The notes under the pieces were generated by a model. The model saw only the letters and a program-made list of their open reading frames with translations. It was not told where the DNA came from and searched no databases. A program made the translations under genes and the position numbers. From NCBI GenBank assembly GCA_944377425.1, contig CALWEX010000055.1, positions 33,400 through 97,399 on the forward strand: a stretch of 64,000 nucleotides of DNA, written 5' to 3'. This DNA comes from an uncultured Clostridia bacterium. GTDB taxonomy: Bacteria > Bacillota > Clostridia > Lachnospirales > Anaerotignaceae. Positions 8,503 through 19,089 of this stretch are shown in pieces; position 1 is the stretch's first letter, and each line of letters begins with the position of its first letter.

Positions 8503-9852
8503 TTATAAGCCTCTCTCTTTAACATCACCGTAAAGGTCATAGTCGCTTGAGGCTGTAATAAGAACATTTACAAAATCGCCTGTAAGAAGTTCTTCTTCGC
8601 TTTTAACAAACACAAGGCCGTCAATTTCAGGAGCATCTCTGTAGCTTCTTGCGCAGTAAATGTTATCGTCAGGAAGTTTGCCCTCAATAATAACTTTAAG
8701 TTCTTTTCCTTCAAAAGAACGGCATTTTTCCGCCGATATGTTCCTTTGTATATCCATTATTATGTCTTTGCGTTCCTGCTTTAATTCCTCGCTTATCTGT
8801 CCATCCATTTTAGCTGCCGGAGTGCCTTCTTCTCTTGAATATGTAAACACACCAAGCCTATCAAAGCCTATATCCTGTATAAATTCAGCAAGAGCACCAA
8901 ACTCCTCGCCGTTTTCCTGAGGAAAACCTGTTATAATACTTGTTCTTATGGCAATATCAGGCATAGCCTTTCTTAATTTTTCAACTTTTTCTTTAATAAG
9001 CTTTGCTGTAGAACGTCTGCCCATTCTTTTAAGCACACTGTCGCTTCCGTGCTGAACAGGCATATCAAGGTAGTGAAGTATTTTCTTTTCACTTGCCATT
9101 ACTTCTATTGTTTCATCAGTAATGTTTTCAGGATAGCAGTAAAGAAGTCTTACCCACTCAATACCATCTACTTTGCAAATATTTTTAAGGAGCTCATCAA
9201 GAACACTTTTGCCGTAAATGTCTTTTCCATATACAGCCGTATCCTGTGCCACAAGTATAAGCTCTTTTACGCCCTGCTCTGCAAGAGTTTTTGTTTCCTC
9301 AATAAGGCTTTCCATGCTTCTGCTTCTGTATTTGCCTCTTAAGGAAGGTATAACGCAGTATGTGCAGTGGCCGTCACAGCCTTCAGCTATTTTTAAATAA
9401 GCATAGTGTCCTGCTGTTGTAACAACTCTGTTTATACTGTTGTTTTCATCTTTCATTACTTTATCAAAATCACCTAAAGTTTTAATTTTCTTCCCCTCCA
9501 GTACAGCTTTAACAGCTTCAACAATGCTTTCGTACTCGGTTGTGCCAAGTATGGCATCAACCTCAGGAAGCTCGTCAAAAATTTCTTTTTCATACCTCTG
9601 CCCAAGACAGCCGGCAACAATAATAGCTTTGCAGTTTCCTGTTTCTTTCAGCTTTCCTGCCTGCAAAATAGTATCTATGCTCTCCTCAAGGGCATCATTA
9701 ATAAAACAGCATGTGTTAATTACTATTACATCTGCTTTTTCTTCTTCCTGAATAATGTTTATACCCTCTTTGCGGCATAAACCCAGCATCACCTCACTGT
9801 CAACAAGGTTTTTATCACAGCCCAGCGATATAAAGGCTAAATTAGCGTTCAA
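8503..9852 (-). CDS. rimO: Ribosomal protein S12 methylthiotransferase RimO
   Basis: RimO is a radical-SAM enzyme that adds a methylthio group to an Asp of ribosomal protein S12. The N-terminal UPF0004 domain begins with GCDKNLVDSEVMLG, diagnostic of RimO rather than MiaB, and supplies cysteines in NTCCF and AGCLGQRYEKE. The radical-SAM cluster motif CDGHCTYC lies near residue 160, and a TRAM domain ends the 449 residues. The start is TTG at 9852 with GGAGG nine bases upstream. It lies between ftsK and pgsA. Confidence 0.96.
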   Translation of the reverse strand: MNANLAFISLGCDKNLVDSEVMLGLCRKEGINIIQEEEKADVIVINTCCFINDALEESIDTILQAGKLKETGNCKAIIVAGCLGQRYEKEIFDELPEVDAILGTTEYESIVEAVKAVLEGKKIKTLGDFDKVMKDENNSINRVVTTAGHYAYLKIAEGCDGHCTYCVIPSLRGKYRSRSMESLIEETKTLAEQGVKELILVAQDTAVYGKDIYGKSVLDELLKNICKVDGIEWVRLLYCYPENITDETIEVMASEKKILHYLDMPVQHGSDSVLKRMGRRSTAKLIKEKVEKLRKAMPDIAIRTSIITGFPQENGEEFGALAEFIQDIGFDRLGVFTYSREEGTPAAKMDGQISEELKQERKDIIMDIQRNISAEKCRSFEGKELKVIIEGKLPDDNIYCARSYRDAPEIDGLVFVKSEEELLTGDFVNVLITASSDYDLYGDVKERGL

Positions 9853-9896
9853 ATGAATATACCTCCAAATTATTATTTTAATTTTATTTCAAACTA

Positions 9897-9932
9897 TAAA
9901 CGGCATGAGAGGCACTGCCCACATACCGTTTA
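9897..9932 (-). terminator. Stem-loop downstream of the ftsK/spoIIIE gene, weak terminator candidate
   Basis: An 11-bp stem (TAAACGGtATG against CATgCCGTTTA, one G-U pair) encloses a loop that itself contains GGCAGTGCC. The T-tract after it on the minus strand is poor, so its terminator role is uncertain. Confidence 0.4.
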
Positions 9933-10002
9933 ATAAATGCCTATTTAGTTATTTTATCATTTTTATGTGCCGAAAACAATATAAAGCCCTTTAAAACATA
10001 CA

Positions 10003-12978
10003 TTACTCACTTTGCTGGTTTCTGTTTTTGTATTCCTCAAAAGATGAATACAAAACTTTTCTCGGCTTGCTTCCTTCTTCTGGGCCAACAATGCCCATTT
10101 TTTCCATTTGCTCCACAATTCTAGAGGCTCTGTTGTAGCCTATTCTGAACTGTCTTTGAAGCATTGAAACAGAAGCTTTTTCTTTGCTTATAACAAGCTG
10201 AACAGCTTCGTCAAAGTGCTCGTCTTTTTCTTCTCCATCGTCATTGTTTCCGCTCGGTACGGCCGATGTAATTTTATCTATAACATCACTGTCGTAACTT
10301 GCTTCACCGCCGTCTTTAATAAAGTCAACTATGTTTTCAACTTCTTTATCTGTTACAAAAGCACCCTGTATTCTAACCGGCTTAACCTTACCCATTGGAT
10401 AAAAGAGCATATCGCCTTTTCCCAAAAGCTTTTCAGCGCCTACACAGTCAAGTATTGTTCTTGAGTCAATACCCGAAGAAACAGCAAAAGCTATTCTTGA
10501 TGGTATATTGGCTTTAATAACACCTGTAATAACATCAACCGACGGTCTTTGAGTAGCTATAATAAGGTGCATTCCTGCTGCTCTTGCCAGCTGAGCAAGT
10601 CTGCAAATAGAGTCTTCAACTTCGTTAGGTGCCGCCATCATAAGGTCAGCCAACTCGTCTATAATTATAACTATCTGAGGCATAAAGTCTGTTTCGCCTT
10701 TTTCCTTTTTCATGGCGTTATAGCCTTTTATGTCCCTTACATGACATTCTGCAAATGTATTGTATCTTAAAAGCATTTCCTTAACAGCCCAGTTTAAAGC
10801 ACCTGCCGCCTTTTTAGGGTCTGTAACAACAGGTATAAGAAGGTGTGGTATGCCGTTATACACACTAAGCTCAACAACTTTAGGGTCAACCAAAAGCAGC
10901 TTAACTTCTTCTGGTTTAGCCTTATAAATAATGCTTGTTATAATTGTGTTTATGCACACACTCTTTCCTGAGCCTGTAGCACCGGCAATAAGAAGATGCG
11001 GCATTTTAGCAATATCAGTTACCACACAGTTACCGGCAATATCTTTGCCCAAAACAAATGTCAATTTAGATTCGGCATTTTTAAATGCATCACTTTCCAA
11101 CACTGTTCTTAAATATACCGACTGCACTTCTTTATTAGGCACCTCAATACCAACTGCCGCTTTGCCCGGTATAGGGGCTTCAATTCTTATTCCTGTTGCC
11201 GCAAGGTTAAGTGCAATATCGTCTGAAAGATTTACAATTTTGCTTACCTTAACGCCCTGACTTGGTGTAAGCTCATAGCGTGTAACAGTTGGGCCTTTAT
11301 TTACCTGTATAACCTTGGCCGAAACACCAAAGCTTTGGAGAGTATCCTCTAATTTTTTGGCGTTTTCTATCATATCAGCCTTTGTTTCACCACCAGTATA
11401 AATTGGTTCTTTGCCTAATAAGTCAATAGGCGGAAAAACATATTCTTTTTTTGGTTTTTCAACTTCTTTAATTTCGGCTTCTTTTGATATCTCGCTTTCA
11501 GCTTCTTTCAAAACTTCTTTTTCATTTTCTTTGTTCAGCTCAGAATTATTTTTTAATTCATTTTCTGTTTCATTTAAAGCTTCATTTATTTCTTCAGCAG
11601 AAGTTTCATCAAGCATATTTTCGTCACCGCTGAACTCATAGCCTTCTTCATTGTCATTTTCTTCTATTTGCGCTACCGGCAACTCATTTTCTGCTACTTC
11701 TTCCGCTTCTTTATTTTCTTCTTGAGCTTCTTCAGCTTCCTTCTGGCTTTCAACTATTTCAGTTTGACCAAAAGGTACAGAAATTAAATTGTCATTAGAG
11801 CCTTCGGCAATATTTTCATTATTATTTTCTTCAATTATATTATTCTCGTTCAATTCCGGCTCTTTTTCCATTACCTCAGGTAAATCATCAAACACGCCGA
11901 ATATCGCCGGAGCACTTTCTTCCTGCTCATTTTCGTCTTCTTCTGTATTTATGGCGCCTATAACCTCTATAAGTTTTTCATTGGCATGAAGGCCGTTTTC
12001 TTCGTCATCTTCCGGCACTTCACGGCAGAAATCATATATATCCTCTTTCTTTTCTTCTTTCTTAGGTTCTTCTTTTTTTTCGAAAACAACAGCATTTAAA
12101 GCTGGTAAATCGCTGTCTAGGCCTTCATCGCCGTTTATTGTAATATTAAAATTGCCTTTTTTGTATTTATGTACTTTATTTTCAAACTTTGCATTTTCTA
12201 TTTCACGCTTTTGAGCGCGTTTTTCTTCTTTAATGCGTATATTTTCAGCTTTTGCCTTAATACGTGCTTCTTTAACTCTTTTTCTTTCACCAAAATAATC
12301 AGCGATATTCAAAACACCTGTAACTGCTGATTTTCCTGTTGAAAGCATAACAGAAATAACCATAATAGCCAAAAGCACAATATAGCTTCCCCAGCCTAAA
12401 AATTTATCTAAATAATAGGCCGTAATTCCGCCAAAAACTCCGCCGTTTACCCCTGTTGCATCGGTATAAAAATCCGATATTCTTTTAAAAAAGCCAACAT
12501 CAGCAAATGAACCGCTTTTTTCAGTTATAAGATGGAAAAAAGCTGCAAATGATATTAAAAACAAAATAATGCCTGTAATTTTAGCACCTGTAAAATGTCT
12601 TTCTTTTGCAAAAAGGTACCAAATAGCAAAAGCTGTTACAAATATAGGCAGTAAAAAAGCGCTTATACCCAGCAAACCTTTAAATATGCTGTTTATAAAT
12701 TCGCCGAATATACCCATTACAGACGTACAAAGGCTCAGCAGAACTATTACTGAAAGTATTATAAGAATAATCATTATTATTTCTTCTTTAAGAGTGTCTT
12801 TTTCCGGCTGAGATTTAGTAGAAGTACGTGAATTTTTAGTTGATTTGGAAGCATTACTTTTGCCGCTTTGTTTTGTTCCGGTTTTTGATGTGCTTTTAAC
12901 GCCGGATTTACCGGAATTTTTAGCTGCTGATTTTACAGCCTTTTGCGAAGAAGAAGTCTTTACCTTCTGTTGAGCCAT
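10003..12978 (-). CDS. ftsK: DNA translocase of the FtsK/SpoIIIE family
   Basis: These membrane-anchored motors pump DNA through the division or sporulation septum. The 991-residue protein has a basic Ser/Lys/Thr-rich start, then hydrophobic helices over about residues 65-215. A long acidic Glu/Asn-rich linker (about 300-520) follows, then the motor with Walker A GATGSGKS near residue 667 and Walker B-like [12 protein letters not shown]. The C-terminal winged-helix gamma domain is also present ([23 protein letters not shown]). SpoIIIE and FtsK cannot be separated by sequence alone; spoIIP elsewhere in the window suggests a sporulator. The ATG follows GAGGTG. Confidence 0.94.
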   Translation of the reverse strand: MAQQKVKTSSSQKAVKSAAKNSGKSGVKSTSKTGTKQSGKSNASKSTKNSRTSTKSQPEKDTLKEEIIMIILIILSVIVLLSLCTSVMGIFGEFINSIFKGLLGISAFLLPIFVTAFAIWYLFAKERHFTGAKITGIILFLISFAAFFHLITEKSGSFADVGFFKRISDFYTDATGVNGGVFGGITAYYLDKFLGWGSYIVLLAIMVISVMLSTGKSAVTGVLNIADYFGERKRVKEARIKAKAENIRIKEEKRAQKREIENAKFENKVHKYKKGNFNITINGDEGLDSDLPALNAVVFEKKEEPKKEEKKEDIYDFCREVPEDDEENGLHANEKLIEVIGAINTEEDENEQEESAPAIFGVFDDLPEVMEKEPELNENNIIEENNNENIAEGSNDNLISVPFGQTEIVESQKEAEEAQEENKEAEEVAENELPVAQIEENDNEEGYEFSGDENMLDETSAEEINEALNETENELKNNSELNKENEKEVLKEAESEISKEAEIKEVEKPKKEYVFPPIDLLGKEPIYTGGETKADMIENAKKLEDTLQSFGVSAKVIQVNKGPTVTRYELTPSQGVKVSKIVNLSDDIALNLAATGIRIEAPIPGKAAVGIEVPNKEVQSVYLRTVLESDAFKNAESKLTFVLGKDIAGNCVVTDIAKMPHLLIAGATGSGKSVCINTIITSIIYKAKPEEVKLLLVDPKVVELSVYNGIPHLLIPVVTDPKKAAGALNWAVKEMLLRYNTFAECHVRDIKGYNAMKKEKGETDFMPQIVIIIDELADLMMAAPNEVEDSICRLAQLARAAGMHLIIATQRPSVDVITGVIKANIPSRIAFAVSSGIDSRTILDCVGAEKLLGKGDMLFYPMGKVKPVRIQGAFVTDKEVENIVDFIKDGGEASYDSDVIDKITSAVPSGNNDDGEEKDEHFDEAVQLVISKEKASVSMLQRQFRIGYNRASRIVEQMEKMGIVGPEEGSKPRKVLYSSFEEYKNRNQQSE

Positions 12979-13276
12979 TTACTTACACCTCATTTATAAC
13001 TTTTATAACTTATCTCAAAATTTTTATAACTTTTTCTAGCTATTTTATAACTGATTATAACTTAATTTGAAAATTACCCATTAAATTAGTATACCATTAT
13101 TTTTACATATTTGCATAGATGTTTTAAAGTAATGCCTTTTTACCTAATACACCAAAAAGTATTTTAAAACCAAAAAGACAGCCTAAATTAGACATACAAT
13201 ATTGTTATAATAAAACTACTATGCTATACTTTTGAAATGATTAATCAAACCATTTAAGGTAGAAAGGAATTAGAAA
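12979..13276. promoter_or_regulatory. Divergent intergenic region with repeated TTATAACT units
   Basis: Within 12990-13065 the octamer TTATAACT occurs five times (AGTTATAA on the minus strand) upstream of the translocase gene, with irregular spacing. The plus-strand half carries the promoter at 13202-13230. It might be an operator array, or simply AT-rich sequence. Confidence 0.45.
13202..13230 (+). promoter_or_regulatory. Promoter of the acyltransferase-purK pair
   Basis: TTGTTA (13202-13207) and TATACT (13225-13230) are separated by 17 bases and lie 46 bases before the acyltransferase ATG. Confidence 0.7.
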
Positions 13277-14311
13277 ATGCCAGTAAAGACAAGAAAAACA
13301 GAAATTTCAATGCTTAACATACTGCTTTGCCTTATGGTAATTTTTATACATGTATCCAGTGCGCCTGTTTCACAGCTTAATAAAGAAAGCTTTCAATATA
13401 TAACTGTAATGGTACCTTGGCGGTTAAGCGCATTTGTTGTTCAGGGCTTTATATTTTTAAGCGGACTTAAGTTTTTTATAAAAGGAACCGAAAACTTTAA
13501 TTATGCCGATTTTATTAAAAAACGTATTAAAACAATTATTATACCGTACCTTATTTGGGTAATGGTGTACTATGTTTATTTCTGCGCTATAGGCTATTTC
13601 CCTTTTAGTATAAAGGATTATATTATTTATGCAATTAACGGCTCAATAGTAAGTCCATTTTATTTTATTGTGGCAATAGTGCAGTTTTATGTCCTTATGC
13701 CTGTTTGGATAAAACTTTTTAATATTATAGACAGTAAAATTTTATTACTGATTTCATTTGCTATAATGATTGCAGCAAAAAAATACCTTCCTATTCTAAT
13801 AGGAAATGAGTTTTTATATTACGATAGGATTTTTACCACATATTTATTTTATTGGATTTTAGGCTGTGCTGCAGGACTTAATTATAATAGTTTTAAGAAC
13901 TTTGTTTCTAAAACACTTCCATTTTCGGCGGCAGCATTTGCAATAATTGCGTCAGCCAATATATATTTCAGCTTGCAGTCATTTGCTTATGGCAGGTTTG
14001 TACCATTTTTAGAAAATCTGCATGTTTTATACTGTATATCGGCTATACTTTTTATATTTGGCTTTTTTACAATACTGTCAAATAAAGGCTTGGAGCTAGG
14101 CGGCTTTTTAAAAAATATTGATGCTGCCAGCTTTTATATATACCTTTCCCATTGCTTTATTATGAACATTATAAATCACATAATAGAGCTTTGCGGCGTA
14201 TACAGCATAGGTGAGGCATATTTAATACGCTTTGTAACCGTTTATTTTATTACAATAACGCTTTGCGTTTGCTATATTAAATTAAAGAAAAGAATACTTT
14301 TACGGAGGTAA
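13277..14311 (+). CDS. Membrane-bound acyltransferase, family 3
   Basis: The 344-residue protein is hydrophobic throughout, with about ten membrane helices. It starts with the acyltransferase-3 arrangement: a first helix holding a conserved His (VIFIHVSSAP, near residue 23) and an Arg in the next segment (VPWRLSAFVVQGFIFLSGL). Such enzymes (OafA, WecH and related families) O-acetylate surface polysaccharides, peptidoglycan or small molecules; the substrate here cannot be told. The ATG follows AAAGGA. It ends 4 bases before purK, so the two are probably co-transcribed, though no functional link is evident. Confidence 0.87.
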   Translation: MPVKTRKTEISMLNILLCLMVIFIHVSSAPVSQLNKESFQYITVMVPWRLSAFVVQGFIFLSGLKFFIKGTENFNYADFIKKRIKTIIIPYLIWVMVYYVYFCAIGYFPFSIKDYIIYAINGSIVSPFYFIVAIVQFYVLMPVWIKLFNIIDSKILLLISFAIMIAAKKYLPILIGNEFLYYDRIFTTYLFYWILGCAAGLNYNSFKNFVSKTLPFSAAAFAIIASANIYFSLQSFAYGRFVPFLENLHVLYCISAILFIFGFFTILSNKGLELGGFLKNIDAASFYIYLSHCFIMNIINHIIELCGVYSIGEAYLIRFVTVYFITITLCVCYIKLKKRILLRR

Positions 14312-14315
14312 CAAA

Positions 14316-15467
14316 ATGCAGAACATACATAAAAAAATAGGCATTATAGGCGGCGGACAGTTAGGACAAATGATGATACTTGAAGCAAAAAAAATGGGAT
14401 TTTATATAACTGTTCTTGACCCAACACTTCACTGCCCTGCTCATACAATAGTTGATGAACATATTGTAGCTGATTTTGAAGATGCAGAGGCTATAAGGCT
14501 TTTAGCTTCAAAGTCCGATGTAATAACATACGAGTTTGAGCACATAAACGCCAAAGTTCTTGAAGAATTGGAAAACGAAGGTAAAAAAGTATATCCAACA
14601 GCCAAAAGCCTTGAAATAATTCAAAATAAGTTCTCACAAAAAACACTTATGCAAAAAGATAATATACCTGTTCCAGAATTTATGGCTGTAAGTTCACCAG
14701 AGGACATATTAAACGCTGGCAGAAAATATGGCTTTCCTATGATGCTTAAAGCCTGCACAGGCGGATATGACGGAAAAGGAAACTATGTTGTAAAAGACGA
14801 AAACGACTGTGAAAACGGATATAATGCATTAGGCGGCGGAAGCCTTCCTCTTATGGCTGAAAAGTTCTTCCCATTTGTAATGGAAATCTCTGTTTTAGCA
14901 TGCCGCTCAATTAACGGCGACATAAAGGTATACCCTGTTGCCGAAAACATACATAAAGACAGCATATTGGATAAAACACGTGTGCCTGCCGCTATAAGCG
15001 AAAAGACCACCGAAAATGCTATGAACCTTGCCAAAAGGGTTATGGAAGTATTTGAAGGCGTGGGCATGTTCTGTGTTGAGATGTTTGTATCTAAAGAAGG
15101 AGAAGTTGCCATAAACGAAGTAGCCCCAAGACCACATAACTCTGGCCACTATACAATAGAAGCCTGCGTAACAAGCCAGTTTGAACAGCATATTCGTGCC
15201 GTAAGCGGCCTGCCTCTTGGTGACCCTTCACTTATACGCCCTGTTGTAATGCGCAATATATTAGGCGAAGAAGGCTCAGAAGGCTATTCTGTTGTAGACG
15301 GTGCTGATGAGTGCCTTGCAATACCTGGCGTTACACTGCACATTTATGGCAAAGAGAAAAGCAAGCCTAAACGTAAAATGGGTCATTTAACAGCAACAGC
15401 CAAAACCCTTGAGGAAGCTGAAAAAAATGCCGATTTAGCTAAGTCTTTAGTAAAAATACATGGCTGA
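14316..15467 (+). CDS. purK: 5-(carboxyamino)imidazole ribonucleotide synthase
   Basis: PurK uses ATP and bicarbonate to carboxylate aminoimidazole ribonucleotide in purine synthesis; PurE then rearranges the product. The 383-residue ATP-grasp protein begins IGIIGGGQLGQMMILEAKKMG. It contains PMMLKACTGGYDGKGNYVV (ATP-binding loop) and NEVAPRPHNSGHYTIEAC, the PurK hallmark. The ATG has GGAGG seven bases upstream. No purE lies beside it, which is unusual, because the two genes are often adjacent. Confidence 0.95.
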   Translation: MQNIHKKIGIIGGGQLGQMMILEAKKMGFYITVLDPTLHCPAHTIVDEHIVADFEDAEAIRLLASKSDVITYEFEHINAKVLEELENEGKKVYPTAKSLEIIQNKFSQKTLMQKDNIPVPEFMAVSSPEDILNAGRKYGFPMMLKACTGGYDGKGNYVVKDENDCENGYNALGGGSLPLMAEKFFPFVMEISVLACRSINGDIKVYPVAENIHKDSILDKTRVPAAISEKTTENAMNLAKRVMEVFEGVGMFCVEMFVSKEGEVAINEVAPRPHNSGHYTIEACVTSQFEQHIRAVSGLPLGDPSLIRPVVMRNILGEEGSEGYSVVDGADECLAIPGVTLHIYGKEKSKPKRKMGHLTATAKTLEEAEKNADLAKSLVKIHG

Positions 15468-15501
15468 AATAAAACTCTGTATTTTAAATAGTATTAACTC
15501 A

Positions 15502-15545
15502 AAAGCTGTAAAACGGTATATGCCGCTTTATGGCTTTTTTGTTTT
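15502..15545 (+). terminator. Terminator after purK
   Basis: A 15-base stem (AAAGCTGTAAAACGG against CCGCTTTATGGCTTT, with G-U pairs and two mismatches), loop tatatg, then TTTGTTTT. Confidence 0.78.
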
Positions 15546-15902
15546 GTATATATTTCTTTACAAACATGAACAATATATCACATTTTAAAAATATACTATA
15601 TTACACAATTTTATACAAAATTCCTTTCGACAAAAATATACATTCAAATCATTATTACCAGCAATAGCCAAGCAACGAAATATTTGTTAAAACAGACAAT
15701 TATTTTTATATATTTCGCCGTTTTAGAATACACTTTAAATAAACAATTATATAAAAATATAAATTTCAATATATTAAATATTCATAAATAAATATATAAT
15801 ACTAAACTTATTGTGTAATTGTACGATATATAAATATACAGAAAACTTTGCTTTCTTACATAAAAAGTGTATTTTCCTGAATCGAAGGGGAGTGATTAGG
15901 TT
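15546..15902. other. AT-rich gap upstream of fapA
   Basis: No gene is visible on either strand. It presumably holds the fapA promoter, but the sequence is so AT-rich that -10-like hexamers are uninformative. GAAGGGGAG at the end is the ribosome site. Confidence 0.5.
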
Positions 15903-17585
15903 ATGGACTTATGTAATAAAGTAATATCTCGTTTTTTTGTTTCATCCAATAAAGAACAGCCTTTAAATGAATCTTTAGAGGAAACTATTTGTAACAGCAT
16001 AGATACTAACTCCGGGTTTGAAATTATATTTTCTCCTGAAAATGATATTTGCAGGCTAAGAGATATTTATTATGATAAAAGTCAATCTGACACTTCTCTT
16101 TGTTTAAACCCTCTTCCGCAAAATAGCGATTGTTTTCCGTTTAATATTGAAAACATCCAATGCGAGCTTTCACTGCTTAAATTAGCTATTTCGGTAGAAG
16201 CAAATAAACGCTTGCGTAATATGCTTATAAATAGTGATAAATATGCAGATTTGGATGAGGAAGTGTTTGTGCATCGTACCTGCAATAATATGGTGGCATG
16301 GATAATGTTTTTTCCGCCTTCTGGCAATGGCAAAAGCATTACTCTTTCTCAAATAAACAATGCCTTAGAAGATAAAAAAATAGTTTATGGCATAAATACT
16401 GAGCTATTAAATTCACTGCCAGAAAACCACGACAGGTATTTTAAATTATATGTTGTAGCCTTGGGCACACCTGCCGTAAACGGCAAAGATGGCTATGTTG
16501 TAGACCATTATCCTCGTGAAATTAAAAATGATATTGATGTTGACGAGCTTGCACAAGCCGATTATATTACATTAAATCTTGTGCTTAATATTAAATGTGG
16601 CGATGTTATTTGTGATATTGTACCGCCTACAAAAGGTATTAACGGCTGCACAATTACAGGTAAAACAATCCCTGCACTAAACGGAAGCGACCCTGAAATT
16701 CCAAAAGGCCGTAATACAGAAATATCACAAGACGGCCTGCATCTTATATCAACACATATTGGTCATGTTGAGTTTTCTGGTAACGAATTTCAGGTCAACC
16801 CAATACTTGATATTGAAGGAAATGTCAATCCATTAATTGGCAATATTAATTTCCTTGGCGATATACACATTCATGGCGATGTATGCTGTGGCGTTTCAAT
16901 ACGTGCTACAGGAAATATTCAGGTAGATGGTGTTATTGAGGCTTGTATAATAGAAGCAGGCAAAAACATAGTTGTTTCAAGCGGTATTCAAGGTCAAAAC
17001 TCTGCTATAATAAAGGCACACAAATGTGTATACGCAAAATACCTTGAAAACTGTAAGGTTTATGCCAAAGAAGATGTATATGCAGACTGCATAATCGGCT
17101 GTAATATATATAGCAATGGCAGTATAAAAGCAACTACCGGCAGAGGCGCCATAATAGGCGGTACTATATGTTCTTCAAAAGAAGTATTAGCTAACTCTAT
17201 TGGTTCTAAAACTGAAAAAATAACATCTGTACTTTTAGGCGGTCTTCCATGTGATGATTGTGAACGCCAAGAAATTATAGAAGAGCTTAAGGAATTAAAT
17301 TTAGAAATTCAGAAGCTTGAAACAGCACCTGATACAGTGCAAACCAGAACTGAAATTTCAAAGCTTAAGCTTAAAACATACGTTGCTAGAATGAAACTTG
17401 AAATAATTGATAAAGACTTAAGAAATGCGCTAAATGAACAAACAATAAAAGATAAGCGCTGCCTTATATGCGATTCTGCATATCCTGGCACAGTTGTATC
17501 AATAGATTTTAAAGAGTTTCACATAAATCGCATAGAACAGAACTGCAGAATAGGTATGCTTAACGGCTGTGTAGGACGACTATAA
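15903..17585 (+). CDS. FapA-type DUF342 protein
   Basis: The 560-residue protein matches the FapA (DUF342) family. It has an N-terminal variable part, then KNDIDVDELAQADYITLNLVLNIKCGDVICDIVPPTKGINGCTI-like sequence (about residues 208-255). A right-handed beta-helix follows with repeating Gly-Asx turns (NINFLGDIHIHGDVCCG, IEACIIEAGKNI), and a helical C-terminal section ends it. Members are widespread in Firmicutes and Vibrio; one Vibrio member affects flagellation and a GTPase-like role is not supported. It is followed by CheX-like and CheY-like genes, suggesting a signalling set. No flagellar genes are nearby. Confidence 0.82.
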   Translation: MDLCNKVISRFFVSSNKEQPLNESLEETICNSIDTNSGFEIIFSPENDICRLRDIYYDKSQSDTSLCLNPLPQNSDCFPFNIENIQCELSLLKLAISVEANKRLRNMLINSDKYADLDEEVFVHRTCNNMVAWIMFFPPSGNGKSITLSQINNALEDKKIVYGINTELLNSLPENHDRYFKLYVVALGTPAVNGKDGYVVDHYPREIKNDIDVDELAQADYITLNLVLNIKCGDVICDIVPPTKGINGCTITGKTIPALNGSDPEIPKGRNTEISQDGLHLISTHIGHVEFSGNEFQVNPILDIEGNVNPLIGNINFLGDIHIHGDVCCGVSIRATGNIQVDGVIEACIIEAGKNIVVSSGIQGQNSAIIKAHKCVYAKYLENCKVYAKEDVYADCIIGCNIYSNGSIKATTGRGAIIGGTICSSKEVLANSIGSKTEKITSVLLGGLPCDDCERQEIIEELKELNLEIQKLETAPDTVQTRTEISKLKLKTYVARMKLEIIDKDLRNALNEQTIKDKRCLICDSAYPGTVVSIDFKEFHINRIEQNCRIGMLNGCVGRL

Positions 17586-17842
17586 GTTTAGTTTATATAA
17601 CCTAAAAAAGCTTATTTTGCAATGTTTATTTTATTTTGACATGCTACCGATTTTGACATATTATAAAAACAACCAATCCTTTAGAGTTCAAATTTTATTA
17701 TGCATCAATTTAAGTAAGCCTAATATTTTTGAACCGCAAATATTGAAATTGTCAAAGTCTAAAGATTTGTTAACTGCTTACAAGCACCATATTTAAAGTT
17801 TAACAAATTAAAGCAAAACATAAATCAATAGGGGGTTGTACT

Positions 17843-18316
17843 TTGGGCTTTCTTACAGATTCACAAATACAGGAACTTTGGGATAAAGTTATACAAGATA
17901 TAACAGAGCATATATCAAGTGTTCAGCTTTATAAACAGGAAAATGCTCTTTTAGGTGAAACCTATACCCTTCAGACTACATTTGAAGGCGGATATAACGC
18001 CACTCTTTTCCTTTGCGCAGATACAGCACTATTTACTCGTTTGGCGCAATGTGTGCTTCAGTCTGAAACAGTTAGCCAACAAGATGTTGAAGATTTTGCC
18101 AAAGAGTATTTTAATATAATATGCGGTCAAATAGTAGCTAAAATATTTCAGACCGCTCATGTTTCATCAAGATTCAGCATACCGGATGTATGCACAGGCC
18201 GCAATATACCGCATGATGATGGTAAAATACGGTTCGTGCTAAATTATACAAGCAGCTGTAACGATGGTATACAACTGATTCATCAAAATTCATCTTTAGA
18301 AAAAAGCATTGTATAA
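17843..18316 (+). CDS. CheX/CheC-like protein, probable CheY-P phosphatase
   Basis: CheX-type proteins dephosphorylate CheY-P through a conserved Glu and Asn on one helix. In this 157-residue protein the pattern is visible as KEYFNIICGQIVAKIF (E-x-x-N-x-x-x-G, about residues 94-103), preceded by a CheX-like beta-strand stretch. It starts at TTG (17843) after a GGGGG site. The CheY-like gene begins 28 bases after it, which supports the pairing. Only one E-x-x-N motif is seen, as in CheX and unlike the two of CheC. Confidence 0.75.
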   Translation: MGFLTDSQIQELWDKVIQDITEHISSVQLYKQENALLGETYTLQTTFEGGYNATLFLCADTALFTRLAQCVLQSETVSQQDVEDFAKEYFNIICGQIVAKIFQTAHVSSRFSIPDVCTGRNIPHDDGKIRFVLNYTSSCNDGIQLIHQNSSLEKSIV

Positions 18317-18344
18317 TGATTTTCAAGAAAAGGAGAAAATGAAT

Positions 18345-18713
18345 ATGGCTAAAAAAATTATGGTAGTTGACGATTCAAGAATCGTGCAGTTACAATTACA
18401 AAATATCCTGTCAGATACTGATTACCAAGTTATAGCATGCTGCCAAAATGGCGAGGACGCGCTTAAAATGTATGAAGAAGTAAAACCAGACTTAGTAACA
18501 ATGGACATACTTATGCCAGGAATGGACGGCTTGCAAACAGCCCGTCTGCTTCTTGAAGCTCATCCAAAAGCACGCGTTTTAATGGTATCATCACTTGCTT
18601 ATGACGACACTATAAATGAAGCAAATGAAATTGGAGCTAAAGGTTTTGTTTATAAACCATTTGATAAAGAACAAATAATAAGCTCTATGGACAAAGCTTT
18701 CAGTGAAGCGTAA
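18345..18713 (+). CDS. CheY-like single-domain response regulator
   Basis: A 123-residue stand-alone receiver starting MAKKIMVVDDSRIVQ. The acidic pair DD (residues 9-10), the phospho-acceptor Asp in LVTMDILMPGMDG, the Thr/Ser switch position in VLMVSSLAYDD and Lys in GFVYKPFDKEQ are all present. No output domain follows. The ATG at 18345 gives the best spacing from AAGGAG; another ATG two codons earlier is possible. It is paired with the upstream CheX-like phosphatase. No CheA-type kinase is in the window. Confidence 0.9.
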   Translation: MAKKIMVVDDSRIVQLQLQNILSDTDYQVIACCQNGEDALKMYEEVKPDLVTMDILMPGMDGLQTARLLLEAHPKARVLMVSSLAYDDTINEANEIGAKGFVYKPFDKEQIISSMDKAFSEA

Positions 18714-18753
18714 TTTTTTATATAATAAAAATTAAATTTATTTGCAATTAACT

Positions 18754-18785
18754 AAAATGAGTCTTTTTATAAGGCTCATTTTTAT
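18754..18785 (+). terminator. Terminator after the CheY-like gene
   Basis: AAAATGAGTCTT and AAGGCTCATTTTT arms with a 5-base loop and a T-rich end. Confidence 0.8.
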
Positions 18786-19089
18786 ATTTAAACTATTGCT
18801 AAATTACATAAGCAATATGGCAATTAAATTATGCTCAGACTTCACAGAATACTTTAAATATATATTTTTATAATAACAAGCCATTTTTACAATAATAATT
18901 ATAAAAATATTCCCTACCTGAATTTTTTACATTGTTTTATATATTGTAAAAATTTTATGACATATAAAATATTCTACATAATGAATAATTGATTTATATT
19001 CATTTGATGTATATAATCAGATTAAAGACAATTTTAATTTTTGTATTCTGTGTAAAGACAAATCTATTAATTTTTATGGAGGTACCTAC
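18786..19089. other. AT-rich gap upstream of sdaAB
   Basis: No gene or clear riboswitch is seen apart from the promoter at 18989-19017. The leader between promoter and ATG is about 65 bases. Confidence 0.5.
18989..19017 (+). promoter_or_regulatory. sdaAB-sdaAA promoter
   Basis: TTGATT (18989-18994), 17-base spacer, TATAAT (19012-19017). Confidence 0.75.

Noticed and set aside
18714..19089. Riboswitch upstream of the serine dehydratase genes
   Set aside because: No glycine-riboswitch-like or other known core was seen. The leader is short and AT-rich with only a promoter.
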